A DNA stretch of 64,000 bases from an uncultured Clostridia bacterium (GCA_946406145.1 CAMJJL010000003.1:1-64000); one strand, 5' to 3'. Positions 9,259-18,294 are shown, counted from the first letter of the stretch. The notes: a model not told the origin generated them from the letters alone. Program-made: numbers and translations.

Positions 9259-9742
9259 TTATCCCAAGCGATATCTGGAAAAGCTGTATCGCCATTACTT
9301 CTTTCATAAATGGGAAGGGTGGCGTGAAGAGATCTTTCAGATCATGTGGAAAGCCCTCTTCGAGGCAAAGAAAAGATATCGTCGCTATCGGTGTCGGTAT
9401 GATTTTGAGGATTATGCGGAAACGGTCATCGTCAAAAAAGTTAACATCTGGATGAAACAGAATCACAGGTATAATTACCGATATTTGTCTTTAGATAAAC
9501 CTTTTGTCGATAGCGAGGAAACGATGCTGTCAACCTATATCGTGGCAGATAATTTATTTTGTTCTCTTGAACTCTATGATTTTATCTCCCGACTCAGTTT
9601 CATCAAATATTCCGTCTGTAAAGGATATATCCTGAGGTATTATGATGAGGAGATCGCTGCAGGGCTTCATCTTTCTCAAGAACAGCTCGAAGGGATCAAG
9701 ATGGAATTTCGGCAGGATTTCATTGCCGGATATTTGATATGA
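9248..9742 (+). CDS. Sigma-70-like protein (divergent)
   Basis: YDFEDYAETVIVKKVNIWMKQNHRYNYRYLSLDKPFVDSEETMLSTYIVAD resembles sigma region 2 plus linker; C-terminal YYDEEIAAGLHLSQEQLEGIKMEF resembles a region 4 HTH. Confidence 0.5.
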   Translation: MENDYPKRYLEKLYRHYFFHKWEGWREEIFQIMWKALFEAKKRYRRYRCRYDFEDYAETVIVKKVNIWMKQNHRYNYRYLSLDKPFVDSEETMLSTYIVADNLFCSLELYDFISRLSFIKYSVCKGYILRYYDEEIAAGLHLSQEQLEGIKMEFRQDFIAGYLI

Positions 9743-9768
9743 TATCAGGGAAGGAGTAACGATTAATA

Positions 9769-10134
9769 ATGCTTGATTTTTTACCATACATCGTATCTGT
9801 GCTGTGCGCTTTGATCGCAGGCTTATCCAGTTATGTCTGTGCAAGACGTCAAGCGAAGACGGAGATCTTAAAGCTGGACAGGCAATTCACGATCGATTTA
9901 GAGAAAGAGCGTGAGAAGGCAAAGCTGGCTCTGGAGAAAGAACGGGAGAAAAACCGACTGGAAACAGAGCGATTACAGCTGCAGTATCAACACGAATTAG
10001 AGCTAAAGGATAAGGAGATGCAGAACGCTATGGGAGAAAGTGTCGTCAATACGCTTTTTTCTGAGCTGATGAAAACACCGGAGATGAAGCAGCAGATTTC
10101 CGATAGTTTCAAAAAGGGCGGCAAAAAGAAATAG
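9769..10134 (+). CDS. Membrane-anchored coiled-coil hypothetical protein
   Basis: N-terminal TM segment followed by an E/K-rich coiled coil. Confidence 0.55.
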   Translation: MLDFLPYIVSVLCALIAGLSSYVCARRQAKTEILKLDRQFTIDLEKEREKAKLALEKEREKNRLETERLQLQYQHELELKDKEMQNAMGESVVNTLFSELMKTPEMKQQISDSFKKGGKKK

Positions 10135-10183
10135 TATTTGTTGACCCACATTCCGAGATGTTCAACTGAAAAGTCTAATGAAA

Positions 10184-10224
10184 GCCGTCACTCATACGGC
10201 AATTCGACATACATGAGTGACGGC
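10184..10224. terminator. Long hairpin GCCGTCACTCAT...ATGAGTGACGGC
   Basis: Perfect 12-bp stem with a 17-nt loop. Confidence 0.55.
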
Positions 10225-10248
10225 ATATTAGGGTGATTCTTTTCTGTT

Positions 10249-10521
10249 ATCGGCTATTCTTTTGAAGCAACCCCTCCATATACTTACTAAAAATGTTATA
10301 TCAATTGTCAAGTGGTATAACATACCCGCTGCGGTTCATATACACCGTCAGCGGGCTTTTTTGCTTATTCGTCAAAGATCCCCCTCGTCGACCTGCACTA
10401 TGTAAGATTCAATCTTTTGTTGATGTTGAATAAGGAAATGGCTATTTTTAGCCACTGTGTCAATGTTGTATGTGAGGGGTCGATATAATGGATAATTATG
10501 GATGGTAAAAAGAGGTAAATT
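10249..10521. repeat. Element-end repeat copy R2
   Basis: Homologous to R1 (4609-4877) throughout, including ATGTTATATCAATTGTCAAGTGGTATAACA and TGTCAATGTTG. Confidence 0.8.
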
Positions 10522-10758
10522 AGTATTGTCAATGATTATGACGCTATACAAAGAATTAGACAGAGATCAATTCAAAAAACGAATATAGAGAAAAAACGCC
10601 GGTGGCGATGTTTGTCTTAGGGAGTATAACCCGAGAATTGATTAATGTGATTTGTTTCCTATTTGACACAACTGCGATATCATAATATAATATAACTGAA
10701 ATGGGCTTTCTGATAGACAGAGAAAGCTGATCGAGAAATCTATTGCAGGTGAAAGAAA

Positions 10759-12090
10759 ATGGATGCCAATCTTTATGAAAGACTGAAGAATAAAGAAGAA
10801 AAGCTCTCATTGATCGGGCTAGGTTATGTCGGTATGCCGATCGCGGTCGCATTTGCGAACAAAGGGATCGACGTTATCGGTTTCGATCTGAACAAGGCGA
10901 AGATTGAGCTGTATCAAAACGGCGTCGATCCGACCAACGAGGTAGGTGACGAGGCGATCAAGGCTTCATCTGTTGAATTTACCGCGGATGAAACAAAGCT
11001 CAAAGAGGCGAAGTTCCATATCGTTGCGGTTCCTACGCCGGTCAATACCGATCATACGCCCGATCTTTCTCCCGTGATCGGCGCGAGTGAAATCGTCGGC
11101 AGAAATCTGACAAAAGGCAGTATCGTTGTTTACGAATCGACCGTTTATCCGGGCGTGACGGAAGATGTCTGTATCCCGATTTTGGAACGAGAATCCGGCA
11201 TGCAATGCGGCGTTGATTTCAAGATCGGTTACTCTCCCGAGCGCATCAATCCCGGCGATAAGGTTCATCGTCTGGAGAACATCCGTAAGATCGTTTCCGG
11301 CATGGATGAAGAGAGTTTAGCGATCATCAAGGCGGTCTATGATACTGTCATCGAGGTCGGCACCTATCCTGTCAGCACAATCAAAACCGCCGAGGCTGTC
11401 AAGGTAGTAGAGAACAGCCAGCGCGATATCAATATCGCGTTCATGAACGAATTGGCGATGGTGTTTGATCGCATGGGCATTGATACCAACGAGGTCGTTG
11501 ACGGCATGAATACGAAATGGAACGCACTCGGCTTCCGTCCCGGTCTGGTCGGCGGTCATTGTATCGGAGTGGATCCCTATTACTTTACGTACGAAGCAGA
11601 AAAACTCGGCTATCACAGCCAGATCATATTAAACGGCAGAATCGTCAACGACGGCATGGGCAGATATGTTGCCGAATCTGCTGTCAAAGAAATGATTAAG
11701 GCAGGACAGGCTCCGAAGAATTCTAATGTCGTGATTTTAGGGCTTACTTTCAAGGAGAATTGTCCCGATACGCGCAACAGCAAGGTCGATGATATCATCA
11801 AGAGCCTGAATGAGTACGGTATCACACCGATCGTTGTCGATCCTTGGGCGAGCGAGCGTGATGCTATGCACGAGTACGGTGTGACCTTGACAAAGCTCGA
11901 GAAAGTCAAAGACGCCGACTGCGTTATCGCTGCTGTAGCTCATGATGAGTTCAAGGCTTTGTCGCTTGATGAGATCAAAGCGTTGTATCGCGCAGATCTT
12001 TCCGATGACGAAAAGGTGCTGTTGGACGTAAAAGGTCTCTACAGCGTTCCCGATTTGAAAGCATCCGGTATGAGTTACTGGAGATTATAA
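10759..12090 (+). CDS. UDP-N-acetyl-hexosamine 6-dehydrogenase (TviB/WbpO type nucleotide sugar dehydrogenase)
   Basis: LSLIGLGYVGMPIAVAFANKG, GYSPERINPGDKVHRLENI, GFRPGLVGGHCIGVDPYY. Confidence 0.9.
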   Translation: MDANLYERLKNKEEKLSLIGLGYVGMPIAVAFANKGIDVIGFDLNKAKIELYQNGVDPTNEVGDEAIKASSVEFTADETKLKEAKFHIVAVPTPVNTDHTPDLSPVIGASEIVGRNLTKGSIVVYESTVYPGVTEDVCIPILERESGMQCGVDFKIGYSPERINPGDKVHRLENIRKIVSGMDEESLAIIKAVYDTVIEVGTYPVSTIKTAEAVKVVENSQRDINIAFMNELAMVFDRMGIDTNEVVDGMNTKWNALGFRPGLVGGHCIGVDPYYFTYEAEKLGYHSQIILNGRIVNDGMGRYVAESAVKEMIKAGQAPKNSNVVILGLTFKENCPDTRNSKVDDIIKSLNEYGITPIVVDPWASERDAMHEYGVTLTKLEKVKDADCVIAAVAHDEFKALSLDEIKALYRADLSDDEKVLLDVKGLYSVPDLKASGMSYWRL

Positions 12091-12283
12091 AAGATTTCTA
12101 TTAATTTTCACATTGTTATGAAGAGAGCATATCGAATGAGGTAAGCTCTCTTTTATTTATGCCGAGGATATGACAGTATTCACTTTGCGCTGAGCTGTGC
12201 TATTGTATTTGACACTTTGGCAATAAGGATATATAATACAATAAAAAACAAGTATTTACCAATCACTTGACGAAGGATGAGAT

Positions 12284-13318
12284 ATGATGAGCAGTTTTGC
12301 AGGAGCTACCCTGATGATTACAGGAGGTACGGGTTCATTCGGAAACACTGTTCTAAAGCATTTTTTAGCCAGCGATATCGGAGAGATCCGCATTTTCTCG
12401 CGCGACGAGAAGAAGCAGGACGATATGCGCCATGATTTGCAGGCGCGTTTTCCCGAATTCGCCAATAAGGTGAAGTTCCACATCGGCGACGTCCGCAACG
12501 CGCAGTCCATCAAGGACGCGATGTGGGGCGTTGACTATGTGTTCCACGCGGCGGCATTGAAGCAGGTTCCGTCATGCGAGTTCTTCCCGATGGAGGCTGT
12601 CCGGACTAACGTGGAGGGTACCGACAATATGCTCCATGCGGCGATTGACTGCGGCGTCAAGCGTGTCGTCTGCCTGTCGACCGACAAGGCAGCGTATCCG
12701 ATCAACGCGATGGGTATCTCCAAAGCGATGATGGAGCACGTTGTTTCGGCAAACGCTCGCGTAGCGGCGGAGCGAGGCGCCACGGTCATCTGCTGTACAC
12801 GCTACGGCAACGTCATGTGCTCTCGCGGCTCGGTCATCCCGCTGTTCATCGACCAGATCAAGGCGGGTAATCCGATCACGATCACCAACCCCGATATGAC
12901 GCGTTTCCTCATGAATCTCGATGAGGCGGTCGATCTCGTCAAGTTCGCCTTTGAGCACGCCAACCCGGGCGATCTCTTCATCCAAAAGGCGGACGCCTCC
13001 ACGATTGGGGTGCTTGCGCAGGCGGTGCAAAAGCTCTTCGGTGATACCGGTACCAAGATCATCGGCACTCGTCACGGCGAGAAATTGTATGAAACTTTGA
13101 TGACTCGTGAGGAGCGACTCCGTTCCGAGGATATGGGTGATTACTACCGTGTAGCGGCAGACAGCCGTGATCTGAACTATGATAAATTTGTCGTCAAGGG
13201 CGAAGTTGCCACTGAGGCGGACGAGTCCTATACCAGTCACAACACTAATCTGCTGGACGTCGACGGCACGGTTGAAAAGATCCTCACCACCGATTATGTA
13301 AAAGAGGCGTTGAAATGA
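12284..13318 (+). CDS. capE: UDP-N-acetylglucosamine 4,6-dehydratase/5-epimerase (CapE-type)
   Basis: ITGGTGSFGNTVLKHFL, AALKQVPSCEFFPMEAVRTNV, STDKAAYPINAMGISKAMME. Confidence 0.88.
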   Translation: MMSSFAGATLMITGGTGSFGNTVLKHFLASDIGEIRIFSRDEKKQDDMRHDLQARFPEFANKVKFHIGDVRNAQSIKDAMWGVDYVFHAAALKQVPSCEFFPMEAVRTNVEGTDNMLHAAIDCGVKRVVCLSTDKAAYPINAMGISKAMMEHVVSANARVAAERGATVICCTRYGNVMCSRGSVIPLFIDQIKAGNPITITNPDMTRFLMNLDEAVDLVKFAFEHANPGDLFIQKADASTIGVLAQAVQKLFGDTGTKIIGTRHGEKLYETLMTREERLRSEDMGDYYRVAADSRDLNYDKFVVKGEVATEADESYTSHNTNLLDVDGTVEKILTTDYVKEALK

Positions 13319-14490
13319 GCGATTATTCAAACGTTAAATGGAAAGATAACGGCAAGCTCAAGCTCCTGATCATTGTCGGGACACGACCCGAGATCATCCG
13401 CCTTGCCGCCGTGATCCATAAAGCGCGCAGGTATTTTGATACCATCCTCGCGCATACGGGTCAGAACTATGATTACAACCTCAACGGCGTTTTCTTCAAG
13501 GATCTGTCTCTTGACGATCCCGACGTCTACCTCGACGCGGTCGGCGCTGATCTCGGCGAGACGATGGGCAATATCATCGCGAAAAGCTATCAGCTGATGG
13601 CTGAGATAAAGCCCGACGCGGTTCTGGTCTTGGGCGATACCAACTCTTGTCTGAGCGTCATCGGCGCAAAGCGCCTGCACATCCCGATCTTCCACATGGA
13701 AGCCGGTAACCGCTGTAAGGACGAGTGTCTGCCCGAGGAAACCAACCGCCGTATCGTCGACATCATCAGCGACGTCAACCTCGCCTACAGCGAGCACGCA
13801 AGAAGATATCTTGCCGATACAGGGCTTCCGAAGGAACGCACCTATGTGACAGGCTCCCCGATGGCGGAGGTGCTGCATAACAACCTCGCGCAGATCGAAG
13901 CAAGCGATATCCATGCGCGACTTGGTTTGGAGAAGGGCAGGTACATCCTGCTCTCCGCTCACCGTGAGGAAAATATCGACACCGAAAAGAATTTTATCAG
14001 CCTGTTCACGGCGATCAATAAAATGGCAGAAAAGTACGATCTGCCGATTCTGTATTCGTGCCATCCGCGCTCAGCAAAACGACTTAAAGAGAGTGGTTTT
14101 AAACTGGACACACGTGTCCTTCAGCATGAGCCGTTAGGCTTCCATGACTATAACTGCCTGCAGATGAACGCCTTTGCGGTCGTGTCCGACAGCGGTACGC
14201 TTCCTGAGGAAAGCTCGTTCTTTACGAGCATCGGTAAGCCGTTCCCTGCTGTTTGCATCCGCACCTCTACCGAACGTCCCGAGGCGCTCGACAAAGCCTG
14301 CTTTATCCTCGCCGGCATCGATGATAAGAGCCTGCTCCAGGCGGTCGATACCGCCGTTGAGATGAACAAAAGCGGCGACCTCGGCATCCCCGTCCCCGAT
14401 TACACGGACGAGAATGTGTCCGATAAGGTCATCAAGATCATCCAGTCCTACACCGGTGTGGTGAATAAAATGGTTTGGAGAAAGTATTGA
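13315..14490 (+). CDS. capG: UDP-N-acetylglucosamine 2-epimerase (CapG/WecB family)
   Basis: IIVGTRPEIIRLAAVI, HTGQNYDYNL, VLGDTNSCLS, HMEAGNRC, ETNRRIVDIISD; start overlaps the capE stop. Confidence 0.87.
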   Translation: MSDYSNVKWKDNGKLKLLIIVGTRPEIIRLAAVIHKARRYFDTILAHTGQNYDYNLNGVFFKDLSLDDPDVYLDAVGADLGETMGNIIAKSYQLMAEIKPDAVLVLGDTNSCLSVIGAKRLHIPIFHMEAGNRCKDECLPEETNRRIVDIISDVNLAYSEHARRYLADTGLPKERTYVTGSPMAEVLHNNLAQIEASDIHARLGLEKGRYILLSAHREENIDTEKNFISLFTAINKMAEKYDLPILYSCHPRSAKRLKESGFKLDTRVLQHEPLGFHDYNCLQMNAFAVVSDSGTLPEESSFFTSIGKPFPAVCIRTSTERPEALDKACFILAGIDDKSLLQAVDTAVEMNKSGDLGIPVPDYTDENVSDKVIKIIQSYTGVVNKMVWRKY

Positions 14491-15041
14491 TCAGAGATTT
14501 TTTCTATTCTATCATCCAATTCTTTAGTACCAGCTCTATGTGGCTGATTATCGCAGTAGTTGCCGTATTTACCCTCGGATGGGGTCTGCTAGAATACCGG
14601 TTGCGGCGTAACGCCAAGCTGTATACGATCGTCAATGCCGTTCTGCTTGCCGTCAGTCTTTTTTTCATCCTTAGTATTACGCTGCTGGTCAGAATACCAG
14701 ATGACTATCAGAGAGTTTCTTTGATCCCTTTTGATTTTGTTTATGGATCGAACAATAGCCGGGGTCTATTCAAATCAATGGGGATGAATGTTGTACTGTT
14801 TATTCCTCTGCCGATGTTCGGATGCAGTCTGTTCCGATGTCATTCCAATAAGTCGGGGCTGATCTTTATCGCGTCGGGGATCGCGTTCTCGTTTTTGATC
14901 GAGAGTATGCAATATTTATTTGTCCTCGGACAGGCGGACGCGGATGATGTGATTTTCAATACACTGGGATTGCTGATCGGATATCTGCTGTATCGTCTGC
15001 ACGATCGTTATATTATGAAGAGAAAAGGAAATATTACATGA
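14475..15041 (+). CDS. VanZ-family membrane protein
   Basis: Multiple TM segments, LIPFDFVYG and IESMQYLFVLGQADADDVIFNTLGLLIGYLLY motifs. Confidence 0.75.
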   Translation: MEKVLIRDFFYSIIQFFSTSSMWLIIAVVAVFTLGWGLLEYRLRRNAKLYTIVNAVLLAVSLFFILSITLLVRIPDDYQRVSLIPFDFVYGSNNSRGLFKSMGMNVVLFIPLPMFGCSLFRCHSNKSGLIFIASGIAFSFLIESMQYLFVLGQADADDVIFNTLGLLIGYLLYRLHDRYIMKRKGNIT

Positions 15042-16234
15042 ACATATTAGTCACCGGCGCGAAGGGCATGGTCGGACAGGCTTTGGTTGCAAATCTGAAG
15101 AATATCCGTGACGGTAAGAACCGCACCAGACCCGCGCTTAAAATCGAAGAGATCTTTGAATATGATATTGACAGTACCGAGGCTCAGTTGGACGAGTATT
15201 GCCAAAAGGCGGACTTTGTCTTTAACCTTGCCGGCGTGAATCGTCCGAAGGATAACGCGGAGTTCATGCAGGGCAATTTCGGCTTCGGCTCAAAGCTGCT
15301 CGATACCTTGAAGAAGTATGATAACAAAGCCCCCGTGATGCTGTCAAGCTCGATTCAAGCGACCCTGATCGGTCGCTACGGTGAGAGCGATTACGGGAAA
15401 AGCAAGCTTGCCGGAGAAGAACTGTTCTTCCAATACGGCGAAGAGAATGGGGTAAAGGTAGCTATCTATCGCTTCCCGAATCTCATGGGTCACAGCCGAC
15501 CGAATTATAACAGCGCGGTGTCGACCTTCTGCAACGCTGTCGCGAACGATCTGCCGTTTACCGTCAACGATCGTAACGCGACCGTTGAGCTGCTCTACAT
15601 CGACGATCTGGTTGAAGCGATGTTCGACCTGCTCGAGGGAAAGGAAAAGCGCTGTGAGTATGACGGCTTGAAGCCGGTCGAGGACCCACAGGGTCGGTAT
15701 TGTTATGTTCCGTTGACGTATACCGTTACCCTCGGCGAGATCGTCGATTTATTGGAACAGTTCAAGGCGCAGCATGATACCCTGATCGTGCCGCCTATCC
15801 CCGACGGCAGCTTTGCTAAGAAGCTCTACAGTCTTTATCTGAGCTATCTGCCGACAAAGGACTTCAAGTTCGCGCTCAAGATGAACTGCGACGACCGCGG
15901 GTCATTCACCGAGCTATTGAAGACCGCCGATCACGGGCAGTTCAGCGTGAATATCAGCAAGCCCGGTATCACCAAGGGTCAGCACTGGCACAATTCAAAG
16001 TGGGAATTCTTCGTTGTCGTCAGCGGACGTGCTTTGATAGAAGAACGTAATATTTGCACAAACGAAAAAATCAGCTTTGAGGTCAGCGGCGACAAGATCG
16101 AAGCCGTCCACATGATCCCGGGCTGGACGCATAATATCATCAATCTCAGCGACACTGAGAACCTCGTCACCCTCATGTGGGCGAACGAGCTGTTCGATCC
16201 CAACCATCCGGATACGTTCTTTGATCCGGTGTGA
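15038..16234 (+). CDS. capF: CapF-type UDP-2-acetamido-2,6-dideoxy-hexose reductase with C-terminal cupin domain
   Basis: MNILVTGAKGMVGQALV..., LAGVNRPKDNAEFMQGN, YGKSKLAGEE, C-terminal KPGITKGQHWHNSKWEFFVVVSG cupin. Confidence 0.88.
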   Translation: MNILVTGAKGMVGQALVANLKNIRDGKNRTRPALKIEEIFEYDIDSTEAQLDEYCQKADFVFNLAGVNRPKDNAEFMQGNFGFGSKLLDTLKKYDNKAPVMLSSSIQATLIGRYGESDYGKSKLAGEELFFQYGEENGVKVAIYRFPNLMGHSRPNYNSAVSTFCNAVANDLPFTVNDRNATVELLYIDDLVEAMFDLLEGKEKRCEYDGLKPVEDPQGRYCYVPLTYTVTLGEIVDLLEQFKAQHDTLIVPPIPDGSFAKKLYSLYLSYLPTKDFKFALKMNCDDRGSFTELLKTADHGQFSVNISKPGITKGQHWHNSKWEFFVVVSGRALIEERNICTNEKISFEVSGDKIEAVHMIPGWTHNIINLSDTENLVTLMWANELFDPNHPDTFFDPV

Positions 16235-16243
16235 TATGCACAT

Positions 16244-16284
16244 AAAAAGACTGAACCTTACTATCAGTGGGTTCAGTCTTTTTG
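16244..16284 (+). terminator. Terminator after capF
   Basis: AAAAAGACTGAACC-ttactatcagt-GGGTTCAGTCTTTTT. Confidence 0.75.
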
Positions 16285-16458
16285 TGTGGTGTTCAACTCC
16301 CTTCATCCTAACAATGCGTATATCACAAAAATCCAACACTATTAAGATGCCTGTTCACAAAATTACAAATACATCAAGCTGCTACCATCACAAAATCCTA
16401 TATTCTGTTCACCGGCACCCCTCTCGGATGCAATGGTCAGGGCTGATCAGCAGACGAA

Positions 16459-16561
16459 CCATCGTCAACCTGCACTATGTAAGGCTCAGTCTTTTGTCAA
16501 TGTTGAATAAGGAAATGGTAAATTTCAGCCACGGTGTCAATGTTGTCTGTGACGGGTCACC
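16459..16561. repeat. Element right end / copy R3 of the end repeat
   Basis: CCTGCACTATGTAAGGCTCAGTCTTTTGTCAATGTTGAATAAGGAAATGG...GTGTCAATGTTGTCTGTGACGGGTCACC, homologous to R1 and R2. Confidence 0.8.
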
Positions 16562-16651
16562 CTCGCGGATACGCAGGGTGCGGCGGATCTCTTTGGGGAT
16601 AACGACGCGGCCGAGGTCATCGATGCGTCTGACAATTCCTGTTGCTTTCAT
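16475..16651 (-). pseudogene. spoVT: spoVT 5' portion: AbrB-domain N-terminus truncated by the element, reads into the element and stops after 58 aa
   Basis: ATG 16651 preceded by AAGGAG; translation MKATGIVRRIDDLGRVVIPKEIRRTLRIREGDP|SQTTLTPWLKFTISLFNIDKRLSLT*. Confidence 0.92.
16552..16561. other. attR core ACGGGTCACC
   Basis: Identical to 1514-1523. Confidence 0.85.
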
Positions 16652-16974
16652 ATCTGAATCTCCTTAAAATGGTACACAAATTCTTGCAACACTATTGTAT
16701 GCAGAGATGATTTTTTCATACAGAACCAATACAGGAAGAATCTGTCAGCATTGAATTATTGCAGAAAAACGGCGTGCCGAATTGCAACGATGGCGAGGCA
16801 CACTCGTTCAGCAATTATAAAAGCACCTGAAAGAACGGTTGTGCAGAAGAAACAGTGGGTATTACTTGCGTTTACTTTTACAATTAACGGGTGGACGCAC
16901 ATATTCAGAGTCCCGTTTATTGTCATTATCAGATTGTAGGAACGAACAATGCTTATTTAAAAAGGAGAATGACC

Positions 16975-17232
16975 ATGTTATTTGAAAGAACTTTTGTCAA
17001 ACCCGAGAACATTATGGACGCCGCCGCTCAGGAGACCTCTTCCATGCGCGATATGCGCATTATGCGCGCGCAGCGCAGTGAGAGAGGCTGGCTGCTCAAG
17101 TACATCACCCTCGACGATGATTATCCCATCGCCGCCATCGAGCGTAGCTTGACCCGCAAGCTCGGCGAGGCGGTCAGCATGGTGAACCTGCACTATGACT
17201 TCGACACCTCTGCAAGATTGATCTACGCATAA
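16975..17232 (+). CDS. Small hypothetical protein
   Basis: ORF MLFERTFVKPENIMDAAAQETSSMRDMRIMRAQ... with AAAGGAG upstream. Confidence 0.5.
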   Translation: MLFERTFVKPENIMDAAAQETSSMRDMRIMRAQRSERGWLLKYITLDDDYPIAAIERSLTRKLGEAVSMVNLHYDFDTSARLIYA

Positions 17233-17278
17233 ATGAAACAGCATAGTACCGCACAGTAAAATAAAACAACCAACAAAC

Positions 17279-17312
17279 AAGGCTGCCTGATAATCAGACA
17301 GCCTTGCTTTAA
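17279..17312. terminator. Hairpin AAGGCTGCCTGATAATCAGACAGCCTT
   Basis: Inverted repeat between convergent ORFs. Confidence 0.6.
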
Positions 17313-17833
17313 TGCGTGTTGATGGTAATGGTGAGTGTGATCAGACCGCCGACGACATAGAACAGCGGCGATACACGATTTAATAATGCGCCGATGCGAC
17401 AAAAGACATGATTTGAATGTGGATCACCGTCGGATTTGATCAGCCCGATGTTATCGAGATGGATACCGAGGCAGTAGAAGTAATGCGCACCGAAGATACA
17501 AAAGATACCCGACAGAATCAGCATGTTTGCCGTCATCGGTGCGTTCGGAAAACGATTGAAGATGATGAGCGGATTGAAGAAGATACCGACAAACGCAAGA
17601 CTGAACACAAGCGGCAGAATAACATTGCCGATAGCGATTTCCGCTTCATTTGTATTGCGGTAATAGAAGATGTTGCTGACGACAGCGAAGAGTACCAATA
17701 CCGCGAGAAATCCCCATTTCAAAGGAGCATAGCCGCTTTCCGCGCTCAGATTGCCAAAGCCTTTTGCGGCGAATAAAAGTATCAGTCCGAACACAAAGGT
17801 GATCGAATCGATCACATAAAGTTTTCTGTTCAT
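17309..17833 (-). CDS. Integral membrane hypothetical protein
   Basis: MNRKLYVIDSITFVFGLILLFAAKGFG..., five or so TM segments. Confidence 0.65.
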   Translation of the reverse strand: MNRKLYVIDSITFVFGLILLFAAKGFGNLSAESGYAPLKWGFLAVLVLFAVVSNIFYYRNTNEAEIAIGNVILPLVFSLAFVGIFFNPLIIFNRFPNAPMTANMLILSGIFCIFGAHYFYCLGIHLDNIGLIKSDGDPHSNHVFCRIGALLNRVSPLFYVVGGLITLTITINTH

Positions 17834-18294
17834 TAGATCCTCCTTTTGATGATATACTCCAGCAGCGCCCGACATCCTTTTGTGATATCATCCCATGTCG
17901 CCGCAAAGTCGCCCGTATACCACGGGTCGGCGACGTCGCGCGTGCTGTCGGCGTATTCCATCAGTAGGCGCACCTTGTTCTCGGGATCACTGCCGATGAT
18001 CCGCATGATGTTGCGCTGATTATTTCGATCCATGATCGGGATGTAATCGTAGCGCTCATAGTCGGCGGCGGTCATCTGACGGGCGTATTTGCCGGAGCAG
18101 GACAGACCGTGCTTTTGAAGCTCTCTGCGCGCGGGAGGATAGACGGGATTGCCCAGCTCCTCGCGGCTGGTGGCGGCGGAGGCAATCTCAAAATCCTTTT
18201 CCAGTCCCGCCTTTTTGACATAATCTTTCATCACGAATTCCGCCATCGGACTGCGGCAGATGTTCCCGTGACAGACGAATAATATCTTGACCAT
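17833..18294 (-). CDS. Low-molecular-weight protein-tyrosine-phosphatase
   Basis: MVKILFVCHGNICRSPMAEFVMKD; C-terminal DPWYTGDFAATWDDI. Confidence 0.9.
   Translation of the reverse strand: MVKILFVCHGNICRSPMAEFVMKDYVKKAGLEKDFEIASAATSREELGNPVYPPARRELQKHGLSCSGKYARQMTAADYERYDYIPIMDRNNQRNIMRIIGSDPENKVRLLMEYADSTRDVADPWYTGDFAATWDDITKGCRALLEYIIKRRI

Larger units (their letters stand above)
1514..16561. mobile_element. LSR integrative element inserted in spoVT; core-to-core 15,038 bp, flanked by 10-bp direct repeat ACGGGTCACC (1514-1523 and 16552-16561)
   Basis: spoVT 5' and 3' parts lie at the two ends; LSR gene at one end; identical 10-bp core at both junctions; arms form inverted repeats when joined. 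Confidence 0.88.

Noticed and set aside
14475-15041. VanZ-like gene as glycopeptide resistance
   Set aside because: No vanHAX; the gene sits in a capsule sugar operon and the VanZ family is broad.
1514-16561. Prophage interpretation of the spoVT insert
   Set aside because: No capsid, terminase, portal, tail or lysis genes; only the LSR is phage-like.
1514-16561. ICE/conjugative element interpretation
   Set aside because: No relaxase, VirB4/TraG-type or type IV secretion genes in the interval.
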